NCBI GenBank assembly: GCA_039105265.1
Contig: JAPFFF010000040.1
Coordinates: 124,001-188,000 of the forward strand
DNA: 64,000 bases
Origin: Tritrichomonas musculus
Lineage: Eukaryota > Parabasalia > Tritrichomonadida > Tritrichomonadidae
Direction of reading: 5' to 3'
Of this stretch, positions 10,363 through 20,107 are shown one piece after another (position 1 is the stretch's first letter; the number at the start of each line of letters is the position of its first letter). Below the pieces are notes generated by a model. The model saw only the letters and a list, made by a program, of their open reading frames with translations, did no database searches and was not told where the DNA came from. The position numbers were made by a program, and so were the translations under genes.

Positions 10363-10740
10363 TTATTCATGTATTTCTAGAGGAAGACCATCTGGATCAT
10401 GGAAGAATGTCATATTTTTTCCAGTGTAATCATCTCTTCGTATTGGTTCTGTTTTAATTCCTTTTTCATTTAATTCTTTAGCTGTTTTTTCAACATTGTC
10501 AACTTTGAATGCTAAATGTCTCAGTCCAAGAGCTTCTGGATAATTTAAACGTTCTGGTGCATTTTTAATAATGAAAAGTTCTATCTCTTGCTGACCACAT
10601 TGAAGATCAATTTTATAATCGTCACGTTCTTTGCGATAATTTTCTCTTATAACTTTGAATCCAAGTAGATCTACATAAAAGTGTTTAGATTTTTCATAAT
10701 CTTTTCCAATAATGGCAATATGATGAATGGTATCGAACAT
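10363..10740 (-). CDS. VOC-family glyoxalase-like protein (YaeR/GloA2 type)
   Basis: A 125-residue vicinal-oxygen-chelate protein, close in length and motif order to bacterial YaeR/YwkD (about 125-130 residues). Two beta-alpha-beta-beta-beta modules are visible: the first from IHHIAIIGKDYEKSKHFY to IELFII, the second from GLRHLAFKVDNVEKT to the C-terminal LEIHE. Likely metal ligands are His6 or His7, Glu54, His75 and Glu122. Family members are annotated as lactoylglutathione lyase-like, but the substrate of this subgroup is not settled. The end (PDGLPLEIHE) is very bacterial in character, so lateral transfer is plausible. It stands alone between long spacers and its stop lies in TAAA. Confidence 0.85.
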   Translation of the reverse strand: MFDTIHHIAIIGKDYEKSKHFYVDLLGFKVIRENYRKERDDYKIDLQCGQQEIELFIIKNAPERLNYPEALGLRHLAFKVDNVEKTAKELNEKGIKTEPIRRDDYTGKNMTFFHDPDGLPLEIHE

Positions 10741-12469
10741 CGAAATAAATTTTGTAAAAATTGAAAATTTCAGACAAGATTGAATTTTAAAAAGTTACAT
10801 ATTTTTAAAAATAAATTTGAAAATATTAAATTTTCATCATAAATATAAAAATATAATTAGAGTTAAACTCAAAAATATCAGAATTTCTTTAATTAATAAA
10901 ATATTTTCAAATATTTTTTTAATTTTTACCAAAAAAAATTAGAAAGTTTATTAACATGTGAAACTTTTTAATAATGTTAAAAAAAATATAAAAACATAAT
11001 TATCCTAAAATTTACTTAGTTAATGTGTAATATATTATAATTATTAAATTTATAATATTAAATTATTATTATATATAATATTATAAATTATAAAATAAAG
11101 TTAAATTCACAAATAATCGGTATTATAATTTTTCTATTTGGGAGTTCTGGTTGTTTTTTTAACGGAGAACCTTTATATCTTTGTTAGTTGGCAATATAAA
11201 TAATTTCAAACAATATTGTTTAATATAAAATAATAACATTAATTAAAAGAAAGCTTGGAGTGTGTTGATGCCTGATATTTAATTTAGTGAAAATAATATA
11301 TTTTTATATTTTGAATTTTATCTATAATTTGATTTGCTAAATCTTTACTTTAATAAAATTTATGTAGAGTTTCTTTTTATCATCAAATCATCTGGCCAAT
11401 ATTCAATTAGATATTGAGAACTATAAATCCACTTTTTTAGTGAGGTGAGATAAAATTTTAAAGTCGGATTCAAAAGGCTTGGGACAAACTTTTTGAAAAC
11501 GATAAGGTCAAATTTATAAATCTTTTAGGTCAATTTGTCCCAAGCTGAATGATTTTTTTTCTGAGAAACATTGAAAAAAATTGAATTTTGTCCCAAGCAT
11601 TTTGAATCCGACTTTATAAATAAACTTCACAAATCAATATCATAATTGATTGAATTATTCTGAGGAAAAAAAAAAAGATTAAATTAAAATATTAATTTCT
11701 TATAATTTTTTGATTTTAACATAATTTTTTCTAATTTTATTGATTTTATATTATGAATATATAATTATATTTTTGGATATATTACTTTAACTATTTATAA
11801 TTATCGAGAAAAACAATATTTAAAGTTTCAATAGCCACCTAAAATTTTAATTGAAAAGAAAAGACAAAACTCAAAAACGATTTTGATTTTTTGTACTTTA
11901 ATAGTATCTTTAATAAGCTGAATTACATTTTAAACCTAAAATTTTGTAATAAAAAAAAGAATACGATAAAAAAAACTGTTATAAAGCTTTTTATCTCAAA
12001 AAATAATGCACTTTAATATAAGAAAAGATGCATCCATGAACATCAAGAGTTAGAATGTTTGATTAACCTTTTTTTCAATGATAAATCAACTTTTTTTAAG
12101 TATCGTTTGCATAAACAATTCAAATTTTGAAATACTTTTTTCGATATCAAATCATAGCTTTTTTTCTCATCTCACATCACAATTGAAATTTCATTGAATT
12201 CAACTTTCAATGCTAGTTCAGAAAATTATAGAAAAAATTGAGAATATATGAAAAGTTAAGAATAATAAAATATAGTTTTATTTCATAACACATTATAAGA
12301 TAATGTAAATGTCAGATCAAAAAAAAAAAAAAATAATCGCAAAATCCAGAAACATTTCAATAAAATAATCAAAAAATTGAGAATAACTCCTTTACAAAAA
12401 GTTCCGTTCATTAAGATTTCAATACTTTTATAGAAATTTAAAAGAAAAAAATGTAATATGGAGATCTCT
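10741..12469. other. 1.7 kb intergenic spacer
   Basis: A long AT-rich spacer between the divergently transcribed VOC and alpha-glucosidase genes. It contains one small inverted-repeat element at 11461-11614. The remainder shows only A/T runs and no credible open frame. Confidence 0.5.
11461..11614. mobile_element. 154-bp TA-flanked MITE
   Basis: The left end reads AAGTCGGATTCAAAAGGCTT and the right end is its inverse with few differences (AAGCATTTTGAATCCGACTT). TA flanks both sides, at 11459-11460 and 11615-11616. TTGGGACAAA and TTTGTCCCAA extend the arms to about 29 bases, and a further TTTGTCCCAAGC lies inside. The element is non-coding. A degraded relative lies at 38243-38363. Confidence 0.75.
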
Positions 12470-12475
12470 TCACTT
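12470..12475 (+). promoter_or_regulatory. initiator (Inr) of alpha-glucosidase gene
   Basis: TCACTT lies 15 bases before the ATG at 12490 and fits the trichomonad initiator. Together with the in-frame GTG at 12484 being a poor start, it supports initiation at 12490. Confidence 0.6.
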
Positions 12476-12489
12476 TATAATTTGTGCAA

Positions 12490-14160
12490 ATGAAGCCATA
12501 CTGGTGGAAAGAAGCAGTTATTTACCAAATCTATCCAAGATCATTCATGGATTCAAATGGTGATGGAATTGGAGACTTACAGGGAATTATTTCAAAGCTT
12601 GATTATCTTAAAGAACTTGGTGTTGACTGTGTTTGGATGAGCCCATGTTTCAAGTCACCAAATGTTGATATGGGATATGACATTTCTGATTATAAAGACA
12701 TCATGGAAGATTTCGGAAACATGGCTGATTGCGACAAGCTCATTGAAGAAATGCATAAAAGAGGAATCAAACTTCTCATGGATCTTGTTCCTAATCACAC
12801 ATCAACAGAGCATCCATGGTTCAAAGAGTCATCATCATCACGTGATAATCCAAAACGTGACTGGTATTTCTGGCGTGATGCAAAACCAGACGGAAGCCTT
12901 CCAAACAACTGGAACAGCTTTTTCAGTGGACCAGCATGGCAATGGGATGAAAAGACCCAACAATATTATCTCCATCTTTTCTGCAAAGAACAAGCAGACA
13001 TCAACTGGGACAATCCACAAGTCAGGCACGAAATGTATGAAACATGCAAGTTCTGGCTTGATAAAGGTGTCGATGGTTTTAGAATGGATTGCATTGCAAT
13101 GATTTCTAAAGCTCCAGGACTTCCGGATGGAAAACCAGATCCATTCCTTATCGGTCACGAATGGTACACTCATGGACCAAACATTCACAAGTACCTTCAA
13201 GAATTCAACCGTGAAGTTCTCAGCAAATATGATATCGCAACTGTCGGAGAATGCCAGCAACTCACATCTGACATTGCATCTGATTATTCAGCCGATGATC
13301 GCCACGAATTAAACATGGTTTTCCAATTCGAAATCCACGAACAACTCGACAACAACATGGGCGACAAATGGACAAAGAGAGACTGGAAACTCTCCGAATA
13401 CAAGAGACTCCAAACAAAGTGGCAAAAGGCTCTTTATGGCAAGTGCTGGAATCCAGTTTACTTGATGAATCACGACCAGCCACGTCCAGTTTCACGTTGG
13501 ACAAATGATTCACCACAATGGCGTGTTAAGGCAGCCCAGATGCTCGGAACAATGAACCACACCTTGTTCGGAACACCATTCGTCTATCAGGGTGAAGAAC
13601 TCGGTATGACAAACGTTGCATTCCCATCTGTTGAAGATTATCGTGATGTCGAAATCCACAACTATTGGAAGCACAACGTTGTCACCGGCAAAAGACCAGC
13701 AGTCGAAGCAATGGAAAGAATCCACTCAATGGCTCGTGATAATGCGAGAACACCAATGCAATGGAACAAATCTGAAAATGCTGGATTTACAACTGGCAAG
13801 CCATGGATCGGAGTCAATCCAAACTACAAGGAAATCAACGCTGAAGACGAAATGAAAGATCCAAACTCGGTCTTCAATTACTACAAGAAGCTCATCCATC
13901 TTCGTAAGAATCACAAGATCATGGCTTATGGTGAATATGATGAATACTATCCAGAAGATGAACACCTTTATGTTTACACAAGAAAGTGGGAAGGACAAAT
14001 GCTCTTCGTTGCTTTGAACTGGACAACTGAAGTTCAACAATTAAAGATTCCAGATGGAGTTGATTTAACTGGTGCCAAATTATTCATCTCCAATTATGAA
14101 AACACTGATACAGTTCCAACCCAACTTCGTGGATATGAAGCCATCGTTTACATTAAGTAA
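12490..14160 (+). CDS. alpha-glucosidase / oligo-1,6-glucosidase (GH13)
   Basis: A 556-residue GH13 enzyme of the oligo-1,6-glucosidase type, which hydrolyses terminal alpha-glucosidic bonds of malto- or isomalto-oligosaccharides. The N-terminus WWKEAVIYQIYPRSFMDSNG is the classic opening of this group. Conserved regions are DLVPNHTS (about 98-105), GFRMD with nucleophile Asp200, VGEC with acid/base Glu254, and NHDQPRPVSRW with Asp329 as transition-state stabiliser. Residues after about 470 form the C-terminal beta domain. There is no signal peptide, so the enzyme should be cytosolic. Length and motifs match bacterial enzymes of about 555-560 residues. It is much richer in G+C than its flanks, which suggests high expression. 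The ATG at 12490 was chosen over an upstream GTG because it follows an initiator motif. The stop lies in TAAA. Confidence 0.92.
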   Translation: MKPYWWKEAVIYQIYPRSFMDSNGDGIGDLQGIISKLDYLKELGVDCVWMSPCFKSPNVDMGYDISDYKDIMEDFGNMADCDKLIEEMHKRGIKLLMDLVPNHTSTEHPWFKESSSSRDNPKRDWYFWRDAKPDGSLPNNWNSFFSGPAWQWDEKTQQYYLHLFCKEQADINWDNPQVRHEMYETCKFWLDKGVDGFRMDCIAMISKAPGLPDGKPDPFLIGHEWYTHGPNIHKYLQEFNREVLSKYDIATVGECQQLTSDIASDYSADDRHELNMVFQFEIHEQLDNNMGDKWTKRDWKLSEYKRLQTKWQKALYGKCWNPVYLMNHDQPRPVSRWTNDSPQWRVKAAQMLGTMNHTLFGTPFVYQGEELGMTNVAFPSVEDYRDVEIHNYWKHNVVTGKRPAVEAMERIHSMARDNARTPMQWNKSENAGFTTGKPWIGVNPNYKEINAEDEMKDPNSVFNYYKKLIHLRKNHKIMAYGEYDEYYPEDEHLYVYTRKWEGQMLFVALNWTTEVQQLKIPDGVDLTGAKLFISNYENTDTVPTQLRGYEAIVYIK

Positions 14161-14939
14161 ACTTTCAAAATTTAGTATAAAAATTATATTTTAAATTTTA
14201 TTTCATCTTTTGAATATCTCTTTCTTTTGTATAATTGGGTTAATATTAGAGATGGAAATGATAAAAATATTGATTTTATTTTTTGGTAATATTAGGCATA
14301 TTGGTTTCATATTGGTAATAATATATTTGATGAAGAGGCGCATATAAAATAATCTTGAAATAAAACTGATTTAGATTTTATATTGTAGAATATAAGATGA
14401 TTTTGATTTAATAATTAAAAAAAGTTCCAATTGCATAACTTTTTGAAAATATTTTTTAGAATTGATAAAAAGCTTTCATTTTTTCAATATATTTCAAAAA
14501 GTTATGTAATTGGAACTTTTTTGAAAATAATAAAATATATATATATATATAGAACCCCTTAATAAAATGACAAAAAATCTTTCAAACTGTTGATTCCTAT
14601 CATTTTTTTAATGAAAGATGATGGGTAAATATTTTTAATTTAAAAAGTTTGTTTTTTTCTATCTTCAAAATAATTGATTGAGTAAAAAAATATAATATTA
14701 AGAAAAAATTGATAAAGTTAAGAAAAACAATTAAAAGAAAAATCTATCTTTTATTTTAAAATGAATAAGTAAAAAAGCATTTGTATTCGGCAATATGTTA
14801 AATAACTTAATTGAAAATGAAAAAAAGAATACTATTAATATCAATATAATGATCATTTTATCAAAATTGATAAATCTCAATATTCTGAATTCTCAAAAGT
14901 AGGTCGATTAAAAACATGAATGAAATAAATTATATGTAA
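14161..14939. other. intergenic spacer with hairpin
   Basis: AT-rich spacer between two convergent genes. It contains the palindromic element at 14417-14522 and a short TA dinucleotide run near 14540. No gene is seen. Confidence 0.5.
14417..14522. repeat. 106-bp palindromic element
   Basis: Arms of about 35 bases lie at 14417-14451 and 14488-14522. The left arm contains AAGTTCCAATTGCATAACTT and the right arm its inverse with one mismatch (AAGTTATGTAATTGGAACTT). The loop is about 36 bases. It could be a very small MITE or a hairpin in the convergent 3' flank. No target duplication was identified. Confidence 0.6.
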
Positions 14940-17732
14940 TTAAATTTCAAGTAATTTGTTAAGTTGATTTCTTGGTGCCATTATAATAATATTTGTTCTA
15001 CTATCAAGTATCTCTTTTATGTTTATTTGTAATTTAGAATTTTCTAGTATTTCGATGATCAAAGATTCATTAAAAGTGGAAAATGCGCCATCGCCAATTA
15101 ACACTACATTTGATGGGATAACGATATTTTGAAGCGAAGTATTATCAAATCCTGATTTGTCAATTACTTTCAAATTTGAATTATTTTGAAAATCAACATT
15201 TTGCAGTTTTTGGCACATAGCAAATGCAGTTTCATTAATACGAGTCAAACATGACGGAATCAGAACAGATTTGATTGAAGTACTCGAGAATGCTTTATTT
15301 CCGATATGAATAATCTTTGAATTTTCTTCAAAATCAACATTTCTAAGTTTCGTGCAAGAATCAAAGCATCCTTCTTTTATCTTGGTGACACTTGATGGAA
15401 TGACAATCGATTGGAGGCCTGAAAAGCTAAACGAATATTCTTCAAAAATTTCAACTTTAACGTCTCCCTCAAAAACAACTTTATTTAGGTCATTGCAGTG
15501 TTCAAATGAGCATGAGCAAATAGTTTTAATAAAGTTTGGAATTCTAGCTTCATTGATCGTTCGAATTGAAAAAACAAGTTCATCATATATGTCACTTTTG
15601 GTGTCACTTTTTCCAAGAATATATTTATTATCATAAACAATGAAATTCTTGTTCCCTTTCATTATTGATACGCTTGACACTTTTGCCATATTGTTGCACC
15701 ACCTTTTGCTGAGCTTTTTCAAATTAGGCGGGAATGACAAGCTCTCAATTTTAGTATCATTGAAAATGTCATCGTTGAAAGACTCCAATTTTGAGTCATT
15801 CAAAAAGTGGACTTTTTTCAAAGCATGGCAACCGTAGAAAGCATTCTCTCCTATTTCAACGACGCTTGACGGAATTGTTATTTCTTCAATCAAAGTGAAC
15901 TGAAACGCGCATGATTCGATGACTTCTAATTTGGAATTTGGCTGGAATTCGACGGTTTTCAATTTCAGGCAGCTGTAAAAGCATTGAGAGCCAATTTTTG
16001 CCACTTTTGATGGGATTGAAATCGACTCGATTAAAGAGAAGCTGAATGCAGTATCATCGATTGCTTCAAGCATTGAATCTTCAGCGAATTCAACGTGCTG
16101 AATTTGCTTGTTTGTTCCGAATTGAGGGCATGAAAAGGCGCCGTATGAAATCTGTCTCACAAAGGAAGGAACGGTTATATTTTTAACGTCTTTACGTGAA
16201 AAAATAATAACATCAAAAATGTCACTTTTTGGATCAGACTTTTTGAGGACAAAATTGTCCTCAAAAAGTTTGTAATGTTTGTTGCCAGGCATCACCAAGG
16301 CACGAGTGATTCCAAAAGTCCATCCTGGCTTCAATTTCTCGGCACTTTTCGGAATCGCAAACGAGTCAACAAATGCGTTTTCAAAGGCGGAACCACCCAA
16401 AGCTCTCAATTTTGAATCAGATGGAATAATGACGGTGTGTAATGAGCCACAGTTAAAGAAGGCAATCTCTTTGATTTTGGTCACACTTGCAGGAATTTCA
16501 ATTCGTTCAATTGGCGTGTAACGGAAGCATGACTTGCCAATTTTTTTCAATTTTGAATCTCGTTGGAACTCGACTTTTGTGAGTTTCGTGCAAGAATCAA
16601 AGCATCCTTCTTTTATCTCGGTGACACTTGATGGAATGACAATCGATTGGAGGCCTGAAAAGCTAAACGAATATTCTTCAAAAATTTCAACTTTAACGTC
16701 TCCCTCAAAAACAACTTTATTTAGGTCATTGCAGTGTTCAAATGAGCATGAGCAGATAGTTTTAATAAAGTTTGGAATTCTGGCCTCGTTGATCGTTCGA
16801 ATTGAAAAAACAAGTTCATCATATATGTCACTTTTGGTGTCACTTTTTCCAAGAATATATTTGTTATCATAAACAATGAAATTCTTGTTCCCTTTCATTA
16901 TTGATACGCTTGACAGCTTTTCAGCATTGGAACACCAGCCTTTTTCAAGTTTGGTGACACTCGCTGGTATCATTAAATGTTCAATCTTTGAATAATAAAA
17001 TGAATGCGATTTAAAAGTGTGCAATTGAGAATTTTCGTGAAATTCAATAGACTTTAATTTGCGGTTGCGTCCAAAGCCATTTTTTAATACTTCAGTAACT
17101 AAATATTTTTTTGAATCAGAAATGATCGTCGTAGGAATTGTAATGTTCTCATTTGTTTTATAATTATGATAAAGACTTGCGGTTTTTTCTTTTTCATTTA
17201 ATGCAAAGGTCAAGTTATCTTCTTTCACTTTTTTTCTTGTTAGTAAATCTATGGATTTAAAGTTATAGCATTTTCCAAATAACTTATCTTTTTGTTTAAA
17301 AAATGTTGAAAAAGAATCAATTCGTTTGGAATCAAATATTAAATTGATGTTTTGATGGTAATTTTCTTTTTTTTCGGCAAAATTATTTTTTTTATTATTA
17401 AGTTTTTTAATTAGTTTTTTATTCTGCTTTCCTATTGATATAAATGTTTCTCTTGGTAATTTATTTTGATACATTTTTACTAAATCCTGCATAAAATCAA
17501 ATTCATTGCTTAACTGCTCAAATTCGGAAATATTATCAAAGTTAAAATCTGGAATTTTGCCGTTAATCAAATAACTTATGAATTCATCAGATGTTTTTTG
17601 ACTAACTATTGATTTAATTTCATATTGACCTTCTATTTGTAATATCTTTGAAATTGTTGGATCAATTTTCGTGAAAAAAGTGAATTCAGAGGGAACCTTG
17701 TAATGCTTTAAATGAAAAATTATGTTGAACAT
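14940..17732 (-). CDS. cytosolic BspA-like LRR protein
   Basis: A 930-residue protein of the BspA-like family. The first 130 residues (MFNIIFHLKHYKVPSEFTFF, then SDEFISYLINGKIPDFNFDN) resemble the BTB-like N-terminal region common in trichomonad LRR proteins. From about residue 195 onward come LRR_5/Treponema-type repeats of about 23 residues, with the pattern ipssVtkIgegaFygCxxLkxVxF. There is no signal peptide or membrane segment, so it is probably cytoplasmic, unlike the BspA protein at 55401. Two blocks of about 111 residues are almost identical because of an internal DNA duplication. A TCACA motif lies about 14-18 bases before the ATG. Function is unknown; LRR and BTB-like parts suggest protein binding. 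Confidence 0.8.
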   Translation of the reverse strand: MFNIIFHLKHYKVPSEFTFFTKIDPTISKILQIEGQYEIKSIVSQKTSDEFISYLINGKIPDFNFDNISEFEQLSNEFDFMQDLVKMYQNKLPRETFISIGKQNKKLIKKLNNKKNNFAEKKENYHQNINLIFDSKRIDSFSTFFKQKDKLFGKCYNFKSIDLLTRKKVKEDNLTFALNEKEKTASLYHNYKTNENITIPTTIISDSKKYLVTEVLKNGFGRNRKLKSIEFHENSQLHTFKSHSFYYSKIEHLMIPASVTKLEKGWCSNAEKLSSVSIMKGNKNFIVYDNKYILGKSDTKSDIYDELVFSIRTINEARIPNFIKTICSCSFEHCNDLNKVVFEGDVKVEIFEEYSFSFSGLQSIVIPSSVTEIKEGCFDSCTKLTKVEFQRDSKLKKIGKSCFRYTPIERIEIPASVTKIKEIAFFNCGSLHTVIIPSDSKLRALGGSAFENAFVDSFAIPKSAEKLKPGWTFGITRALVMPGNKHYKLFEDNFVLKKSDPKSDIFDVIIFSRKDVKNITVPSFVRQISYGAFSCPQFGTNKQIQHVEFAEDSMLEAIDDTAFSFSLIESISIPSKVAKIGSQCFYSCLKLKTVEFQPNSKLEVIESCAFQFTLIEEITIPSSVVEIGENAFYGCHALKKVHFLNDSKLESFNDDIFNDTKIESLSFPPNLKKLSKRWCNNMAKVSSVSIMKGNKNFIVYDNKYILGKSDTKSDIYDELVFSIRTINEARIPNFIKTICSCSFEHCNDLNKVVFEGDVKVEIFEEYSFSFSGLQSIVIPSSVTKIKEGCFDSCTKLRNVDFEENSKIIHIGNKAFSSTSIKSVLIPSCLTRINETAFAMCQKLQNVDFQNNSNLKVIDKSGFDNTSLQNIVIPSNVVLIGDGAFSTFNESLIIEILENSKLQINIKEILDSRTNIIIMAPRNQLNKLLEI
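15346..15679 (-). repeat. internal duplication, copy 1 (334 bp)
   Basis: This segment of the BspA-like gene is repeated at 16582-16915, offset by 1,236 bp. Only about six single-base differences were found by eye over 334 bp, whereas the other LRRs of the gene are strongly diverged. This points to recent duplication or gene conversion within the gene. Confidence 0.9.
16582..16915 (-). repeat. internal duplication, copy 2 (334 bp)
   Basis: Partner of 15346-15679 in the same orientation. It encodes the block beginning VSIMKGNKNFIVYDNKYILG and ending near IKEGCFDSCTKL. Most of the observed differences are at third codon positions. Confidence 0.9.
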
Positions 17733-17820
17733 GATATATCCAATTTGTGAATTTTTAAAAAAAAAATTAAATTAAAAACGATAAGACAATTTTTCAATGG
17801 TTTATGAAAAATACCTATTA

Positions 17821-19451
17821 TAGTTATGTTTGTTTTGAGGAAAATGTTAGTTTTGAAGGAAAATCTGACAAAAAGACGTTAAGGAAAAAATCTATTTTAT
17901 TTGCTTTTTTTCCAGCAACAAATGAATAATTTGATTTTTTAAGTAATAGCAAATTATAAACAAACTAGCATGAATTAAAATAACCGATGAAATGAACGTT
18001 TATAAATTCATACAAAAAGATATCAGATTTGATGATCAAAAATAAAAGTCAATTAAAACAATTAATTTTATGATTTGCGTGTTTAAAACAGATTAATTTA
18101 ACAATATTCGGTATTTTTAGCCTATCCTAAATCGCTGGCGATGAGATAGTTTGAATAAATAGTTTTTTTTTTTTTTTTTTTAATCATTTTTATTTTGATA
18201 ATATTTACTTAAATATCAATTGTTTCTTTATCCAATTAACTAAAATTTAATCATATAGTAATTACATATTTAAACATACCACCACTTTCCAATTGACAAT
18301 ATTTTGCTTCCAGAAAACTTAAATTTGGGAATTGTTTTAATTCATATGTTTCGTCTATCCTGCTATCAATAACAAGATAAAAAAAATAAGATTTATAATG
18401 AATATGAGGTATTGTTTTGTGTTATGAAGAAAATTTTGATTATGAAAGAAGTGATGTGTTTTAACAGCTCATTTCTTGAAAATGTCGAAATAAAATTGAT
18501 CTAAAAGAAAAATTCTTAAATGATTAATTGATTTTTTAAAATAAGTATCAAAATAGATTAATAATCTTTTAAATAAATATGAGAAAGAAAATAAATGCCA
18601 AAACGCATTGAAAACCTATACTTTTGCATCTTTTATATAAGTTTATTGAATTTTCGAAAAAAGTGAATTTTTCTCAAGACAAAGTAAGTTTCATCTATAT
18701 AATTTTATATTTAATAATATTATACTATTGAGCATATAATTTTCACCTTAAATATCAATATTCCAGAAATTTTTGCTTCCAAGAAGCAATCAATTAAAAA
18801 CACGTTTTTTCATTTTTATTATTACAGGGATTTAAAAAAGTGATATTATGCTAGTATCTTATTTCAAAACCATGCGTATTATATTTTTTGCTATGCAGTT
18901 TTTATTTTTTCTGTTATAAAATTGAACAATTCATTTTTGATGACTTTTTTAAAAACCCCAGCAATTTTCATATATATTGAGAATTATGAAATGCTGATAA
19001 TAGAAATATATATAATGAATGATAATCTTATATTTACATTGCTTTTTCTAAAAAAATAATTGATATTTAAGTAAATATTATCAAAATAAAAATGATAATA
19101 AAAAAAAAACTATTTATTCAAACTATCTCATCGCCAGCGATTTAGGATAGGCTAAAAATACCGAATATTGTTAAATTAATCTGTTTTAAACACGCAAATC
19201 ATAAAATTAATTGTTTTAATTGACTTTTATTTTTGATCATCAAATCTGATATCTTTTTGTATGAATTTATAAACGTTCATTTCATCGGTTATTTTAATTC
19301 ATGCTAGTTTGTTTATAATTTGCTATTACTTAAAAAATCAAATTATTCATTTGTTGCTGGAAAAAAAGCAAATAAAATAGATTTTTTCCTTAACGTCTTT
19401 TTGTCAGATTTTCCTTCAAAACTAACATTTTCCTCAAAACAAACATAACTA
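17821..19451. mobile_element. 1.6 kb element with ~0.4 kb inverted arms
   Basis: The left arm (17821 to about 18219) begins TAGTTATGTTTGTTTTGAGG. The right arm (about 19057-19451) is its near-perfect inverse, ending CCTCAAAACAAACATAACTA. The main difference is the length of one T/A run in the middle of the arms. TA lies directly outside both ends (17819-17820 and 19452-19453), consistent with a TA target duplication. The unique centre of about 840 bases has no open frame. It is best described as a non-autonomous or foldback-like DNA element; the superfamily is unresolved. Near-identity of the arms suggests a young insertion or ongoing arm conversion. Confidence 0.8.
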
Positions 19452-19453
19452 TA

Positions 19454-20107
19454 CGTTTATTATTTACTCTCATTAAATCTCAGAATAACCCAATATTAAG
19501 ATCAAATATTGGCCATTCATCAAAAAATGTAATATCTCGATTTTAAGTATTTCGGTCCATTACAAAACTGGAATGTGAACAAAAAGTGTTAGGTTGCTAT
19601 TATGAAAATATTTACCTGTTATATAATGAAAATCTTCATGCTGAAGATAATTTAAATAAAGAAGCAATAAAAACTTGCTTAAAAATGTCTTCTCTCTCAA
19701 TGAAATGGCTCAAAGGAGAAACTTTTTTGCAGATATAAACATACTAAAAACTTATATTTTGGATTCTACAACATGAAATGACTACTTAGACTTTGATTAA
19801 ATTGTTGAAATGAGTGCAGAACTTCGGAATAACCGTTTTTCAAATGCTTAAAAATTCTTAGTTGAATGCAATTGTTTTTCAATTATGCAAGAAATATAAG
19901 ATCCTTATGATGATTAAAACATTAAAACTTTAGAAACAGAATTGTGTACACCACAAAATGTAGAAATCAACGGATTGATAGTGTGTACACCAGAAAATAT
20001 CCAAATGTTTATTGATATTTTACCAATTTATCGCTCAATACAAACTTCGGCTTATTTTCGCATCAGATGAAACATTGCATAAAATATTAAGATTATTTAC
20101 TTCATTT
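19454..20107. other. spacer with unassigned decayed coding-like sequence
   Basis: Several short plus-strand stretches have protein-like composition but are interrupted, and none was recognised. They lie directly upstream of the Rep relic and may or may not belong to it. Confidence 0.3.

Noticed and set aside
12484-12489. GTG start for the alpha-glucosidase
   Set aside because: Eukaryotic nuclear genes start at ATG. The ATG at 12490 gives the family's usual N-terminus and follows an initiator motif.
17821-19451. Polinton/Maverick ends for the 1.6 kb long-arm element
   Set aside because: Trichomonads carry many Mavericks with long terminal repeats, but here the flanks show TA rather than a 5-6 bp duplication. 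No polymerase, integrase, ATPase or capsid sequence is visible.
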